Source of the DNA: an uncultured Comamonas sp.
GTDB taxonomy: Bacteria; Pseudomonadota; Gammaproteobacteria; Burkholderiales; Burkholderiaceae_C
Direction of reading: 5' to 3'
DNA length: 64,000 bases
Assembly: GCA_947306475.1 (NCBI GenBank)
Contig: CAMZGS010000009.1
Location: 1 to 64,000 of the forward strand
Under the pieces are notes generated by a model. That model was given only the letters and a program-made list of their open reading frames with translations. It searched no databases and was not told the origin of the DNA. The position numbers and the translations under genes were made by a program. Positions 28,601 through 38,437 of this stretch are shown here, piece by piece. Within the stretch, counting starts at the first letter, position 1; each line of letters begins with the position of its first letter.

Positions 28601-29395
28601 CTCAATCCAGGTGCGGTAGTCCTGCGCGCCTTTTTCCCAGCCTTGGGCCAGTTGCTGCAGTTGCTGCTGCTGCTCGGCTTGCCATTGCGGCAGCAGCACG
28701 GCCAGTGGGTCAGGGCTGGGTGCTGTGCCGCTGGTGCTGCCGGGCAGCTCGGCACTGCGCAGTTGCTGCATGTCAGCGAGCAGCCGCTCCACCCCGTCCC
28801 ACTGCGCCAGCACGATGCCCAATAGCCCATCGGGCAGCGGGTAGCACTGCTGGCGCCAGTAGTCGTACACCGCTTCGCGCAGGCGTTCGGCTTCGTCGGG
28901 CTCCAGGGTTTCGTCGAACAGGCAGCCGCTGTCCAGGGCGTGCTCGCGCAGCACGCGCTGGCACCAGGCGTCGATGGTGAAGATGGCCGCATCGTCCATG
29001 CCCTCAGCGGCCAGCGCCAGGCGCCAGGCGGCCTGCTCGCGCGCCTGGGCATCGGGGTAGTCGGCCAGCAGGGATTGCAGGAAAGCATCGCCCTCGGCCT
29101 CGCCACGAAAGCAGGCCACGGCCTGCACCAGGCGCTGGCGGATGCGGTCGGAGAGCTCGCGCGTGGCCGCGCGGGTGAAGGTCATCACCAGGATGTCGGG
29201 CGGCAGCAGCGGGCCAATGGCGCAGTCCTCCTCATCGGCGGGGCGGTGGCCCAAGATGAGGCGCACGTAGAGCGCGGCAATCGTCCAGGTTTTGCCGGTG
29301 CCGGCGCTGGCCTCGATCAGGCGGCTGCCGTGCAGCGGAAAACTGCGCGGGTCGAGCAAATGGGGGGCGGCAGTGGTGGTCATGTGCAAACTCAT
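25664..29395 (-). CDS. recB: Exodeoxyribonuclease V beta subunit RecB
   Basis: [43 protein letters not shown]; C-terminal nuclease [24 protein letters not shown]. Confidence 0.95.
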   Translation of the reverse strand: [1243 protein letters not shown]

Positions 29396-32300
29396 GGCGC
29401 GGTGGAGGCTTCTTGCTGTGCGGCTTGCAGGGCTTGGGCCAGATCGTCCCAGGCGATCCAGTGCACGCAGGCTTCGCCCCAGGCGCACAGCGGTGCGTAC
29501 AGGCGCTGCGCCCAGTGGTCCAGGCGGCCATCGCTGCTCAGGGCGTCAAAGTCGGGGAACAGGCGTGCCCAGGCCATGTGCTCGACCTCGCCGTGGTGGG
29601 CGTGGTCGCCTTTGTTGCCGCCTTCGTAGGCGCTGCGGGCATCGCCATCCTGCACCAGGGCCAGGGCGGTTTTTGGGGGCAGGGGCAGCGCGGTGGCTTG
29701 CCCGGCGTGCCAGGCCTGCAGCACATCGGCCAGGGCCTTGGCGGCGGCTTCGCGTTCCAGGGGGGTGATGTGCAGGCAGCCATCGCGCCCGACGATCCAG
29801 CTGTCGCACGCCAGGCCCGTGGCCGCAGCGGCCAGGCAGCGCAGATAGACGGGCAGCAGCTTGTCCAGGCGCGGCGCATCTTTGCGGGCCACATCGCGCG
29901 CCACCAGTTGCAGCCAGGCGACATGGCTGGTGCGGCGGCGCAACTGGTCCAGCCAGTCCTGCAACTGCAGGCCCTCATGCACAAAGTCCACGGCATGGTG
30001 GGGTGCGCTGTGCGGGTAGTGCTGCAGCAGTTGCTGCCAGGCCTGCATGCCGGGCAGCAGGCTGGCAAGCAGTTGTTGCTGCGCGCGCGTGCCCAGACTG
30101 GCCAGGGGCAGTTGGCCGCTGCGCTGCAGGCGTTGCAGCTCGGCCTGCAACAGCGTGTCCAGCGGCGCATCGGGCTGTTGCTGCCAGTGCCCGCTGACCT
30201 GGGTTTGCACGCTGCTGACCAGCAGGTAGGCATCCAGCCCGGCCAGGGTGAAGCATTCGTCGTCGTCCAGCTGGCTGTCGTCCTCGTCGAACACCACCTG
30301 CAACTGCTGGCGCAAAAAGTGGCGTGCCGGGTTTTGCAGGAACTGCGTCAGCTGTTGCAGGGTGGCGCTGTTGGCGGTATCGGGCGCGGGCAGCGGTGCT
30401 GGGGGGGCGGCTTCTGCGTCGGTCGATTCCACGTGCGCGCTGTGCCACTCGTGGGCGTAGGTGAACAGGGGCGAGCCGACCTCAAAGTAGCGGCGGCTGA
30501 AGGGCTGCAGCGGGTGTTGGTGGCTGCGCTGGGCCACCACGTCGATGCCGGTGTGCTCCTCGTCCTCGGCACGCCAACCACTACGCAGATAGTCCATCAG
30601 CTGCGCCACCAGCACCGAAGGCGGCTGCAGGCTGTTGTCGCGCACATGGTGCCCGGCCCAGCTGATGTAGAGCTGGCGCCGCGCCGAGAGCAGGGCATCG
30701 AGCATCAGCTGGCGGTCGTGGTCGCGCCGGGCACGGTCGCCGGGGCGGTATTGGCCGGGCAGCTGCATCAGGTCCATCGGGGAGCGCGGGCTCTGGCGCG
30801 GGTAGTCGCCCTCGTTCATGCCCAGCAGGCAGACCAGCTCAAACGGAATGGCGCGCATGGGCATGAAGGTGCAGAAGGTGACGCCCCCGCCGCCAAAACG
30901 CTGTTGCAGCGCCGGTTGCTCCAGCGCCTGCAGCCAGGCCGGTTGCACCACGGACAGGGGCAGCGCCTCGTCAAAGCGGGCGTGTTCGCAGGCACGCAAC
31001 CAGTCCTGCAGGGCCTGTTCCAGGCCTTGCAGCACGGCGCGTTCCAGTTCGTCCTGTGGCTCGAACAGGTCGGCCAGCAGCTGGCGCAGGCGTTGGGCCC
31101 AGATCAGCGGGGTGGCCGGTTGCAGCGCTTCTTCCCACCAGGCCAGCAGCCGCTGCAGCAGGGCGGCAAGGATGCCCGCCAGCTCGGCCTCCAGACCGCC
31201 GACTTCGGCAAAGGGTTCGATGTCGTCCCAGGCAGCGCTGCGCGGCAGGCCTTCGGCGTGGATGGGCTGGGCACCGCTGGCGTAGCCCAGCAGCATGCGC
31301 TGCAGACCAAACCAGGCGCTGTTGGTGTCGCCGCAGGCGTCCAGCGCCAGGTGGCGGCGCTGCTCGGCGTTCAATCCCCAGCGGATGCCGGCGGCGGCCA
31401 TCCACTGGCGCAACTGTGGTGCGTCGCTTTCCTGCAGGCCCAGGCGCGCGGCCAGGGCGGGCACGTCCAGCAGGTCGGCCAGCTCGCTGATGCGGCAGCG
31501 CTGCTGGGGCAGGCGCAGCAGCCAGGCCAGGGCCGCCGTCAGCGGGCTGGCGGCGCTGGCGCTCAGGTCGGCAATGGCAAACGGGATGTGGCGGGCATCG
31601 CGTGAGCCGGCGCCGTACTGGCCGAACACGGCACGGATGGCCGGGGCCGCCTGGGCAATGTCGGGCAGCATGACGATGATGTCGCGCGGTTGCAGCGCAG
31701 GCCGGTCGGCCGTGGCCGGTTGCGCCAGCATGCGCAGCAGGTGGTCATGCAGCACTTCCAGCTCGCGCACCAGGCTGTGCGCGCTGTGCAGGACGATGGA
31801 GTCGTCGCTGGCGGCAATGGCATGTTCTGGCCGGGTCTGGCGCGGGTGCTCGGCCACGGGCAGCAGGTCGCGGATGCTGCGCTGCACTTGTTGTAGCAGT
31901 GTCCCCTCGTCAGCAGGCGCTTCATCGTATAGATCCACCATGGAAATGGCTTGCTCCAAGCGGGAGCTGCTCTCAAATTCATCGAGCAGGCGCACATAGT
32001 CGCGGCTTTGTCGTCCCCAGGCCATGAGCAGCGGATGGGCGTGGGCGTGCATGGCCTGCAGCGGAATCTGTGTCAGATCGCGCCCCTGGCGCAGTGGGTG
32101 ACGGCGGCGCTGCTGGCGCAGCAGCTCGCGCCCGTCGATGGCATCCGCCCAGTGAAAGCGGCAGGGGTTGGGCACGGCCAGCACGATCTGGCTGTGGCGC
32201 GACAGGGCCGCCAGAAACTCCAGCATCGACAGTGGCATGTGCGTCAGGCCCAGCAGCAGCACGCGCCGCGCCACGGGCAGGCTGCCCACCGGGGCGGTGT

Positions 32301-32949
32301 TGAGCGTCTCCAGCACCTGCGCGCGCAGTGCCGGGCGGGTGACGGCGCGCTCCTGTGCCGATAGATCGGCCAGCACGGCGCGCCACAGATGCGGCTGCCA
32401 CTCCTGCCCGGCAGGCAGTGGGCGCGCATCCTGGCCTGGCAGGCCGGGCAGTTCATCGCGTCCGGCTTCCCAGGCCAGCAGCCAGTCGCTGCGATAGACC
32501 TGATACTGGTCGAACAGGTCGGCTAGGCGGCTGGCCAGTTGCAGCAGGCGCTGGGGCTGTTCAGGGCGCAGAAAGCGCGCAATCGGCGCAAAAGCCGGGT
32601 CGTCCAGGCAAGCGGGCAGCAGGCGCATCAGGCGCCAGGTCATGGGCTGCTCATCCAGCGGCGAGATGCTGGGCACGCGCTGCACGCCCAAAATCTGGCG
32701 CCAGCTGCGCCACAGAAAGCGCGCCGGCAGCTCCACGCGCGTGGCCGCGCAGATGCCGCTGCGCTGCGCCTGCAGCATCTTGAACCACTCGGCCGTGCCA
32801 TTGCTTTGCACCAGCACCACTTCCTGCTCCAGCGGCGCCAGCGGGTGCGCGCTGCTCCAGTCGATCAGCGCCTGGGCCAGGGTTTCGGCGCAGTTGCCGT
32901 GCAGGGCCAGCAGGCCGGGGGTGATGGGGTGGGACGAGGAAATGCTCAT
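29392..32949 (-). CDS. recC: Exodeoxyribonuclease V gamma subunit RecC
   Basis: 1185 aa in recC-recB-recD order; VELPARFLWRSWRQILG...PFELVCLLGMNEGDYPRQ. Confidence 0.94.
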   Translation of the reverse strand: MSISSSHPITPGLLALHGNCAETLAQALIDWSSAHPLAPLEQEVVLVQSNGTAEWFKMLQAQRSGICAATRVELPARFLWRSWRQILGVQRVPSISPLDEQPMTWRLMRLLPACLDDPAFAPIARFLRPEQPQRLLQLASRLADLFDQYQVYRSDWLLAWEAGRDELPGLPGQDARPLPAGQEWQPHLWRAVLADLSAQERAVTRPALRAQVLETLNTAPVGSLPVARRVLLLGLTHMPLSMLEFLAALSRHSQIVLAVPNPCRFHWADAIDGRELLRQQRRRHPLRQGRDLTQIPLQAMHAHAHPLLMAWGRQSRDYVRLLDEFESSSRLEQAISMVDLYDEAPADEGTLLQQVQRSIRDLLPVAEHPRQTRPEHAIAASDDSIVLHSAHSLVRELEVLHDHLLRMLAQPATADRPALQPRDIIVMLPDIAQAAPAIRAVFGQYGAGSRDARHIPFAIADLSASAASPLTAALAWLLRLPQQRCRISELADLLDVPALAARLGLQESDAPQLRQWMAAAGIRWGLNAEQRRHLALDACGDTNSAWFGLQRMLLGYASGAQPIHAEGLPRSAAWDDIEPFAEVGGLEAELAGILAALLQRLLAWWEEALQPATPLIWAQRLRQLLADLFEPQDELERAVLQGLEQALQDWLRACEHARFDEALPLSVVQPAWLQALEQPALQQRFGGGGVTFCTFMPMRAIPFELVCLLGMNEGDYPRQSPRSPMDLMQLPGQYRPGDRARRDHDRQLMLDALLSARRQLYISWAGHHVRDNSLQPPSVLVAQLMDYLRSGWRAEDEEHTGIDVVAQRSHQHPLQPFSRRYFEVGSPLFTYAHEWHSAHVESTDAEAAPPAPLPAPDTANSATLQQLTQFLQNPARHFLRQQLQVVFDEDDSQLDDDECFTLAGLDAYLLVSSVQTQVSGHWQQQPDAPLDTLLQAELQRLQRSGQLPLASLGTRAQQQLLASLLPGMQAWQQLLQHYPHSAPHHAVDFVHEGLQLQDWLDQLRRRTSHVAWLQLVARDVARKDAPRLDKLLPVYLRCLAAAATGLACDSWIVGRDGCLHITPLEREAAAKALADVLQAWHAGQATALPLPPKTALALVQDGDARSAYEGGNKGDHAHHGEVEHMAWARLFPDFDALSSDGRLDHWAQRLYAPLCAWGEACVHWIAWDDLAQALQAAQQEASTAP

Positions 32950-32980
32950 AGTGCTTGGAATGCAGGGGCTGTGTCACAGC

Positions 32981-33676
32981 TTAACCATCAATGCGGCGCG
33001 ACCAGTCTTCGACCTGACCGCGCTCAAGGCGTGCAGCCAGCATTTTTTGCCATGAAGGTGGCAGTGGCAGGGCTGCGAGGGCCTGTAGTTCGTCACGTTC
33101 GAGACAGCGTTGGTACAGCACCTGCAGCACACGCGTCAGGGGCCAGTCGGGGTAGGGGCGTTCCAGCAAAAGCATAGCGTCACCCGCTTGTACGGTGCCG
33201 CTTTCCTGGACTTTCCAGTACCAACCGGTGCGGCCCGTGGTTTGCACGCGCCGAGCCATGTCGGCACGGCCAAAGCGGGCGTTGAGTTTCCAGCAGGGCT
33301 GCCGGGTTTGCGTGAGCACCAGGGTGCTGCTGCCCAGGCGCACCACATCGCTCAGGCACAGCGTCTGCTCGGTCATGTCGGTGCTGGACAGGTTTTCGCC
33401 AAAGGCCCCGCATTGGCGCAGCACGGGCAGATCACCCAGTTCGGCCTGCCAGGCGGCGTAGTGCTCATGGGGGTAGTGGTGGATGGCCTTGTCGGGGCCG
33501 CCGTGCACTTTGAGGTCGCCCTGCATGTCGCCTTCCAGTCCCAGAGGGCCAGCGTGTACCGGGCCAGCCACGGGGGATTTGGCGATGGCGCTCATGCCAC
33601 CGGGGCGGCCATCGAGGTGCGAGAACGGCTGGGCTGTGCCGCGCAGTACGGTGTGGACAGTGCCAAGAACGGTCAT
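32981..33676 (-). CDS. MOSC domain-containing protein (YiiM-like)
   Basis: GPLGLEGDMQGDLKVHGGPDKAIHHYPHEHYAAWQAEL...GAFGENLS. Confidence 0.9.
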   Translation of the reverse strand: MTVLGTVHTVLRGTAQPFSHLDGRPGGMSAIAKSPVAGPVHAGPLGLEGDMQGDLKVHGGPDKAIHHYPHEHYAAWQAELGDLPVLRQCGAFGENLSSTDMTEQTLCLSDVVRLGSSTLVLTQTRQPCWKLNARFGRADMARRVQTTGRTGWYWKVQESGTVQAGDAMLLLERPYPDWPLTRVLQVLYQRCLERDELQALAALPLPPSWQKMLAARLERGQVEDWSRRIDG

Positions 33677-33918
33677 GGTGTGGTGCGGTGGTGAAAAGAC
33701 AGGCCTGCATCATCGGCGCAAACAGGACGAGCCCCGTAGAATCCCCGGCCATGTGCATGGTCGCCCCAGCAGGGCTTGCCGAGCCGACGAGCTGATTGCT
33801 CCAGATGGCAGGCCGCAGGCGTTCATGGTCCCCTTGCTTGCACAGAGGCTGCCCTGCCGGAAGTGGCATGTCGCGCAGCCCCAAGTCTGTCCTGCCCCTA
33901 AAGCTTTCTTTTTTTATC

Positions 33919-35544
33919 GTGTCCTACGCTTCTGAAACGCGGCGCCGCCGCACCTTTGCCATCATCTCCCACCCGGACGCGGGTAAGACCACGCTGACTG
34001 AAAAATTGCTGCTGTTCTCGGGCGCCATCCAGATCGCCGGTGCGGTGAAGGGCCGCAAGGCGTCGCGCCACGCCACATCCGACTGGATGGAGATTGAAAA
34101 GCAGCGCGGGATTTCCGTGGCCTCGTCGGTGATGCAGATGAGCTACCGCGATCACGTGATCAACCTGCTCGACACCCCCGGTCACAAGGACTTCTCGGAA
34201 GACACCTACCGCGTGCTCACCGCCGTGGACTCGGCGCTGATGGTGATCGACGCGGCCAACGGCGTGGAATCGCAGACCCGCCGCCTGATCGAGGTGTGCC
34301 GCCAGCGCGACACACCCATCATCACCTTTGTGAACAAGATGGACCGCGAGGTGCGCGACCCGCTGGACATCCTGGACGAAGTCGAGCGCGAGCTGGGCAT
34401 GCCTTGCTGTCCCATCACCTGGCCGGTGGGGCAGGGCAAGACCTTTGGCGGGATCATTGATCTGCGCACGCAGAGCATGACGGTGTTCCAGGCAGGTAGC
34501 GAAAAACGCCCGGAAGAGTTCGAAGTCATTCCGCTGAGCGAAAAGGAAACCCTGCGCCAGCGCTTTGGCCGCGCTTTTGACGATGCGCTGGAGAGCATGG
34601 AGCTGGCCGTGGGTGCCTCAGCCGAATGGAACCACGAGCAGTTCCTGGCGGCCAAGCTCACGCCGGTGTTCTTTGGTTCGGGTGTGAACAACTTTGGTGT
34701 GCAGGAAGTGCTCAATGCCGTGGTGGACATGTCGCCCCCGCCCGGCCCGCGTCTGGCCCATCAGGAGGTGAACCGTCAGCGCCAGGAAGTGACCATCAAG
34801 CCTGAAGACAAGGGCTTCTCGGGCGTGGTGTTCAAGGTACAGGCCAACATGGACGCCAACCACCGCGACCGCATCGCCTTCGTGCGCGTGGCTTCGGGCA
34901 AGTACACCCCCGGCATGAAGATGAAGGTGCAGCGCACCGGCAAGGAGCTGCGCCCCACCTCGGTGGTGACCTTCATGTCGCAGCGCCGCGAAGCGGTGGA
35001 CGAGGCCTACGCGGGCGACATCATCGGTTTTACCATCCACGGCGGTGTGCAACTGGGCGACTCGATCACCGACGGACCCAACCTGCAATTCACCGGCCTG
35101 CCGTTCTTTGCGCCCGAGATGTTCATGACCGTGGTACTGAAAAATCCTTTGCGCTCCAAACAGCTGCAACAAGGCTTGATGGAGTTGGGCGAAGAAGGCG
35201 CCATTCAGGTCTTCAAGCCCGATGCCGGCGGCAACATGCTGCTGGGCGCGGTGGGCCAGCTGCAGTTTGAAGTGGTGCAGCACCGCCTGAAAACCGAATA
35301 CGACTGCGACGTGCGTCTGGAAGGCTGCCAGTACACCGGCGCGCGCTGGATCACCGCCGACACCCCCGCCGAACTGCGCCAGTTTGAAGCCGCCTACCCG
35401 CTGCGCCTGGCGCACGATGCGGCCAACACCCTGGCATTTTTGTGCACCAGCCCCTACGACGTGCGCTTGGCGCAGGAGCGTTTTCCCAAGATCCACTTCC
35501 ATCCGCTGCGCGAGCATGCGGGGCTGGAGTTGCAAAGCAGCTGA
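33919..35544 (+). CDS. prfC: Peptide chain release factor 3
   Basis: SYASETRRRRTFAIISHPDAGKTTLTEKLLLFSGAIQIAGAVKGRK; probable GTG start at 33919, upstream ATGs in frame are possible. Confidence 0.93.
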   Translation: MSYASETRRRRTFAIISHPDAGKTTLTEKLLLFSGAIQIAGAVKGRKASRHATSDWMEIEKQRGISVASSVMQMSYRDHVINLLDTPGHKDFSEDTYRVLTAVDSALMVIDAANGVESQTRRLIEVCRQRDTPIITFVNKMDREVRDPLDILDEVERELGMPCCPITWPVGQGKTFGGIIDLRTQSMTVFQAGSEKRPEEFEVIPLSEKETLRQRFGRAFDDALESMELAVGASAEWNHEQFLAAKLTPVFFGSGVNNFGVQEVLNAVVDMSPPPGPRLAHQEVNRQRQEVTIKPEDKGFSGVVFKVQANMDANHRDRIAFVRVASGKYTPGMKMKVQRTGKELRPTSVVTFMSQRREAVDEAYAGDIIGFTIHGGVQLGDSITDGPNLQFTGLPFFAPEMFMTVVLKNPLRSKQLQQGLMELGEEGAIQVFKPDAGGNMLLGAVGQLQFEVVQHRLKTEYDCDVRLEGCQYTGARWITADTPAELRQFEAAYPLRLAHDAANTLAFLCTSPYDVRLAQERFPKIHFHPLREHAGLELQSS

Positions 35545-35572
35545 CCTGTTTGGCTGTTTCTGAAAATTAGTT

Positions 35573-37249
35573 ATGTATGCAAAAGTAGAGTTGTCCAAAA
35601 GTAATTGGCTGTTTTTATGGGCAATTGCTTTTTTCTCGATGTGGATCAGGATGAATTTCCACATTTTTGCAGTGGGTTGGGCAGCGCATGATGATTTGCT
35701 CTTTGTTCAGCTTGCTGCAAATATAGGTATGGGTAATTGGCTGGGTGATTACAGTAACCTTACTCATGCCAAAGGGGTTGGATATTCTATTTTTCTTCTG
35801 ATTAATCATGCTTTGGGTTTGCCGCTGAAGTTTGGCGAGCATGCTGCATATCTGGGGGCTGCTTTTTTTCTGGCTATAACCATGGGGAGATTGTTGCAGT
35901 CTCGGGCGGCGGTTTTTGCATTTTTTGCGGTATTGGCATTGATGCCGACCGTATGGGCTGCAGCGGTTGCGGGTCGAGTTGTGCGTGAGGGTATTTATGT
36001 CACTCAATCGATTCTCATTGTTTCTCTTGGCATCCATTGCTGGATATTAGGTGTAGGCAGAGATTGTTCAGTTGTAGAAAGTTTGAAAAATAATTGGGGC
36101 AAGCTGACGCTCTTAGGTGTTGCAGGTGGATGGTTTTGGATAACCCGAGAAGAGGGTGTCTGGCTATTCCCGGCATTGCTGATATTGATGGGTGGATGGA
36201 TTTGGCAGCAGAAGGCGTACATCCAAAATTGGAAGCCCATCGCTGCTTACTTGCTCTTGCCTCTCGTCAGCGCCTCGGTGGTGGTTGGGGTTGTAAATAC
36301 CATAAATTATTTTGAATATGGGGTTTTTAGAAACAACGATTTCCGCTCTTCAGACTTTAAGTCTGGTTATGGTGCTTTGACCAGAATTCGTCATGACCAG
36401 TGGCAGCGTTACGTCCTCTTTCCTGCCGATGCACGTCAACGTGCGTATGCCATGAGTGCCGCTGCGCGTGAACTGCAGCCGTTTTTTGAGGGGCAGGGGG
36501 CCGCCAATTGGCGCAAAGTGGGATGCGATCAAACCGCGACCCAGGAGTGTCCAGAAATTCTGTCGGGCTGGTTTATGTGGGCGTTGCGAGACGCGGTCGC
36601 CGCAGCAGGCCATTACAAGGATGCGCAAACTGCCAGTGCCTTTTATCAGCGCCTCAGTGCGGAAATTGATGCGGGTTGTCGCCAGCGCCCTGAGGACTGT
36701 CTGCCCAATAGGGCAACGATGTTGCCGCCTTGGCGCAGTGAGTACGTCGGCGATACGCTGAAGGCTTCCTGGGAGGTGTTCAAAACGCTGTCCACTTTTG
36801 GAAACGTACCGCCCCACAAGCTGGCGAGTGTGGGAACGAAGGAGCAGCTTTGGCTTTTCGAAGTGGTGACCAATGGGCCTTTGAGTCCAACGGACCCAGC
36901 GTTATTAAGTCCTGCATCCCCGCGCGATAAGATTCGAGAAAAAATAGCGTTTTGGTTGTTCAAAATCGTCAAGGCGTTTTCTGGAATCGGCTTGCCTTTG
37001 GCCCTGCTTGCCTGGCTGATTTGGTCGATAGTCTGTCTTGTGAAGCGCCAACCACCCAGTGCTGCGTGGATGGTTGCTACTGCACTTTCGGCAGCTATCG
37101 TGACACGGGTTGTCTTACTTGGGTTGCTGGAAGTTACCTCCATGCCCAGCAATAATATGCTGTATCTTTTTCCGGTGGCTCCGTTCTCGTTGGCGATGAT
37201 AGTTTTTATGGTTTTTGCGACGGTTCGTGGGTTAAGTTTTAAAAAATAA
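35573..37249 (+). CDS. Polytopic membrane protein, putative GtrC-like / GT-C-type glycosyltransferase
   Basis: 558 aa, many TM segments, extramembrane loop; AT-richer than neighbours; followed by GT2 and GtrA genes. Confidence 0.6.
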   Translation: MYAKVELSKSNWLFLWAIAFFSMWIRMNFHIFAVGWAAHDDLLFVQLAANIGMGNWLGDYSNLTHAKGVGYSIFLLINHALGLPLKFGEHAAYLGAAFFLAITMGRLLQSRAAVFAFFAVLALMPTVWAAAVAGRVVREGIYVTQSILIVSLGIHCWILGVGRDCSVVESLKNNWGKLTLLGVAGGWFWITREEGVWLFPALLILMGGWIWQQKAYIQNWKPIAAYLLLPLVSASVVVGVVNTINYFEYGVFRNNDFRSSDFKSGYGALTRIRHDQWQRYVLFPADARQRAYAMSAAARELQPFFEGQGAANWRKVGCDQTATQECPEILSGWFMWALRDAVAAAGHYKDAQTASAFYQRLSAEIDAGCRQRPEDCLPNRATMLPPWRSEYVGDTLKASWEVFKTLSTFGNVPPHKLASVGTKEQLWLFEVVTNGPLSPTDPALLSPASPRDKIREKIAFWLFKIVKAFSGIGLPLALLAWLIWSIVCLVKRQPPSAAWMVATALSAAIVTRVVLLGLLEVTSMPSNNMLYLFPVAPFSLAMIVFMVFATVRGLSFKK

Positions 37250-37276
37250 TTCGATTGAATACTTGAAAGAAATTCA

Positions 37277-38431
37277 ATGCAGTTAACTATACTGATGCCC
37301 TGCTTGAACGAAGCGGAAACGCTGGCGACTTGCATTAAAAAAGCCAATAAATGGATAGCAGAATCCGGGGTTGCTGCTGAGGTAGTGATTGCAGATAACG
37401 GAAGCACCGATGGTTCTCAGGATATTGCCCAATCCTTGGGTGCTCGGGTGGTTCCAGTCAAAGAGCGCGGATATGGTGCAGCACTTTTTCACGGCAGCAT
37501 GGCTGCTGCCGGTGAGTGGATCATCATGGGCGACTCGGATGACTCCTACGATTTCAGCAAGCTGGATGCGTTTGTAGAAAAGCTCAAGCAAGGCTACGAC
37601 CTGGTGATGGGTAATCGTTTCCTTGGAGGAATTGCCCCGGGCGCCATGCCTTGGAAAAACAAGTACATTGGCAATCCTGTGCTCACTTGGATTGGTCGGC
37701 TGTTGTTCAAGTGTCCCGCCAAGGATTTTCATTGTGGTCTGCGTGCTTTTAGAAAGGATGCCTTTCTGAAAATGGATTTGCGCACCACAGGCATGGAATA
37801 TGCCTCTGAAATGGTGATCAAGGCCACGCTGTTCAAGATGAAAATCGCAGAAGTGCCGACCACGCTTTCCAAGGATGGGCGCTCGCGTCCTCCACATCTG
37901 CGCCCATGGCGCGATGGCTGGCGTCACTTGCGTTTCATGCTGCTGTTTAGTCCGCGCTGGCTGTTCATCATCCCCGGGCTGACACTGGCTTTGATCAGCT
38001 TGGTGATCTATCTGAGATTGCTTGCCGGACCGTTAAAGATTGGGGAAGTGAGCTTTGATGTGCACACCCTTTTCTTTGCCGGGGCGGGCATCATTCTGGG
38101 TTATCTGTCTTTTTCGTTGGGCGTGGTGGCCCGGATGTTTGGTATTCGAGAGGGCTTGCTCGGGGAGCACGCAGTGCTCGAAAAAGTGCGCACTTCTCCC
38201 GTATTGGAAATAGGCGGCATTGCGGGGTTGGCGCTCATGGTGTTCGGCCTGGTTTCTGGTGGATGTGCTCTTGCAGAGTGGGGGCAACAAAATTTTGGTG
38301 CCTTGTCTTCGCAGGGCCTTTTGCGGCAAGTGAGCTTCTCCACCGTGTTGATCTTGAGCGGTGGTGTGACCCTCATGACATCGCTGCTGATCGGCTTTCT
38401 GGCCTTGCCCACCAAAAATAAAGATCGTTGA
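37277..38431 (+). CDS. Family 2 glycosyltransferase (GtrB / DPM1-like) with C-terminal TM helices
   Basis: MQLTILMPCLNEAETLATCIKKANKW...VVIADNGSTDGS...ERGYGAALFHG...IIMGDSDDSYDF. Confidence 0.9.
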   Translation: MQLTILMPCLNEAETLATCIKKANKWIAESGVAAEVVIADNGSTDGSQDIAQSLGARVVPVKERGYGAALFHGSMAAAGEWIIMGDSDDSYDFSKLDAFVEKLKQGYDLVMGNRFLGGIAPGAMPWKNKYIGNPVLTWIGRLLFKCPAKDFHCGLRAFRKDAFLKMDLRTTGMEYASEMVIKATLFKMKIAEVPTTLSKDGRSRPPHLRPWRDGWRHLRFMLLFSPRWLFIIPGLTLALISLVIYLRLLAGPLKIGEVSFDVHTLFFAGAGIILGYLSFSLGVVARMFGIREGLLGEHAVLEKVRTSPVLEIGGIAGLALMVFGLVSGGCALAEWGQQNFGALSSQGLLRQVSFSTVLILSGGVTLMTSLLIGFLALPTKNKDR

Positions 38432-38437
38432 TTGAGC

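Noticed and set aside
36351-36365. CAGACTT-T-AAGTCTG palindrome inside the GtrC-like gene
   Set aside because: Within coding sequence and short; expected by chance in a 64-kb scan.
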